Shown here: positions 63,101-64,000 of the stretch, one piece after another
Layout: each line of letters begins with the position of its first letter
Position numbering within the stretch: position 1 is the first letter of the stretch
Source: Glaciozyma antarctica PI12
Taxonomy: Eukaryota; Basidiomycota; Microbotryomycetes; Kriegeriales; Camptobasidiaceae
NCBI GenBank assembly: GCA_002917775.1
Contig: KZ627161.1
Span: 445,525 to 509,524 of the forward strand
Direction: 5' to 3'
DNA length: 64,000 bases
Translations under genes and position numbers: made by a program
The notes under the pieces: generated by a model
The model's input: only the letters and a program-made list of their open reading frames with translations
Told to the model about the DNA's origin: nothing
The model's database searches: none

Positions 63101-64000
63101 CTATTCCTCGTCCTCCATCTCCATCTCAATCTCCCCCGCCAACTCGTTCAATCTGTCCCCCGCCATAAACTGGTTCACAGATTCGGCCGCTGTCCTGAGC
63201 TCCTCCACAATGAGAAACCGCTCCTCTCCCATACCCTGAACAATGCTCTCGACTGCTTCGATGGCGGTGTACATCGATCCTCCGCACCCTGTGAGCGCGT
63301 TGGAAATCTCGCCTTCCGATCCCAGTATCTCGTCGAGGATCTCAAGCAATGCGTTGAACGCAGAACGCTTCGTCGCAGGTGAGGATCCCGCGGAATTCGT
63401 TCGCGCTTCGATCAAGTTGATGATCACGTCCACCTGCGCGTCAACCTGTGATACATGTGATGAGCAAGTATCTGCATGGGGGGGAGGAACAACGTTCACC
63501 TCGTCGCTGTTGTCATACTGGCAGCGAGTAGATGAACAGTCAAGGCTATGAGTCGCAACGATAGCCCGGTCAACGTGCTTGTCAAACCGCTCGACGACCT
63601 GCCGCGCCTGAAGCTTCCTCCCGTCCACCGCGTCGGGAACATCTTCGCACTCGCGCGCGATCAGCTCAAGAGCTCGCTTGAATTGCTCAGGCCCGAGACC
63701 ATCGAGAGGCGTCGGGCGGAGGGCGTTGACGTGCGAGACCGCCTCGGGGTGGAGCTCCAAGGTGAGAAGGAAGAGAGCTCGCACAGAGGGATCCTTGAGA
63801 CCTTCAGCGCTGACGGGTGGGCCGAGCTGAGCGCGTTTGTTGGCGAGATGCGGCGCGTTTGAGGGACGAGGATTGGGTCGGGCGCTGGGAGGGAAGGAGT
63901 GGATTCGAGGTCGTGGGGAAGGAGAGAGGTTTGCCAGGAGATTGGGTTCGTGGGAGTGAGGTCGTCCAGGTAGACGAAAGACTGTCGCGCAACGGCCGGG
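63101..64000 (-). CDS. Unrecognised helical protein (5' end outside window)
   Basis: The minus strand is open from the right edge to a stop at 63101 with two likely introns (63559-63518 and 63499-63446). The right part is Pro/Ser/Arg-rich (LPGRPHSHEPNLLANLSPSP). Then comes a helical region with LKDPSVRALFLLTLELHPEA, LGPEQFKRALELIAREC, FDKHVDRAIYDNSDEVDAQV, FNALLEILDEILGSEGEI and ESIVQGMGEERFLIVEEL, and an acidic end EMEMEDEE. The helix spacing suggests an armadillo- or HEAT-like fold, but I do not recognise the family. It converges with NAB2, whose stop is 190 bp away. Confidence 0.5.
   Translation of the reverse strand, partial: PGRCATVFRLPGRPHSHEPNLLANLSPSPRPRIHSFPPSARPNPRPSNAPHLANKRAQLGPPVSAEGLKDPSVRALFLLTLELHPEAVSHVNALRPTPLDGLGPEQFKRALELIARECEDVPDAVDGRKLQARQVVERFDKHVDRAIVATHSLDCSSTRCQYDNSDEVNVVPPPHADTCSSHVSQVDAQVDVIINLIEARTNSAGSSPATKRSAFNALLEILDEILGSEGEISNALTGCGGSMYTAIEAVESIVQGMGEERFLIVEELRTAAESVNQFMAGDRLNELAGEIEMEMEDEE

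Overview
The window is nuclear DNA of a GC-rich, very intron-dense fungus. Nearly every gene is cut by several 50-60 nt introns that open with GTGCG or GTGAG, carry a CTGAC or CTAAC branch site and close with CAG. Together with the protein content (fungal CPSase A, Shr3, Rho3, a two-finger iron GATA factor, and a Stealth/GT90/GT49 glycosyltransferase set) this points to a basidiomycete yeast, most likely a red yeast of the Rhodotorula/Rhodosporidium group. No bacterial operons, phage, CRISPR arrays or intact transposons were seen. Exon junctions were placed by eye and can be off by 1-2 nt. For many genes I checked that summed exon lengths are divisible by three.

Layout, left to right: SHR3 (partial, -), a Zn2Cys6 regulator (-), a selenoprotein-K-like protein (-), RHO3 GTPase (+), an acyltransferase-3 membrane protein (+), a triose-phosphate/nucleotide-sugar type transporter (+), a Stealth-family sugar-phosphate transferase (-), NADP-glutamate dehydrogenase (-), an ankyrin protein (-), a small membrane protein (+), a two-finger iron GATA factor (+), DNA polymerase delta catalytic subunit (-), tRNA-Ala and tRNA-Cys (both with introns), Ap4A phosphorylase (+), NAT9-like acetyltransferase (-), CDC48/p97 (-), a GT90/Cap10-like glycosyltransferase (+), an unrecognised Pro/Ser/Gly-rich ORF (+), a twin-cassette soluble ABC ATPase (-), a GT49/LARGE-like glycosyltransferase (+), a G-protein alpha subunit (+), LSM4 (-), carbamoyl-phosphate synthase large chain (-), a DnaJ-ankyrin protein (+), HUB1 (-), NAB2 (+) and an unrecognised partial gene (-).

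Most genes are unlinked housekeeping functions: replication, protein quality control, nitrogen and arginine metabolism, RNA processing and signalling. The clearest theme is surface-glycan synthesis. A Stealth enzyme, a GT90 enzyme and a GT49 enzyme lie within about 36 kb, near a membrane acyltransferase and a TPT-fold transporter. They are not adjacent, so a common pathway is inference.

The most important technical observation is a set of reading-frame breaks. Three are single extra bases in homopolymers (ankyrin protein, POL3, G-alpha), one is a 7-bp tandem duplication (acyltransferase), and one in the ankyrin protein is unresolved. Removing the extra bases makes the coding lengths of POL3, G-alpha and the acyltransferase exact multiples of three. 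Because POL3 is essential, sequence or assembly error is the likeliest cause. No convincing novel defence or mobile system was found.
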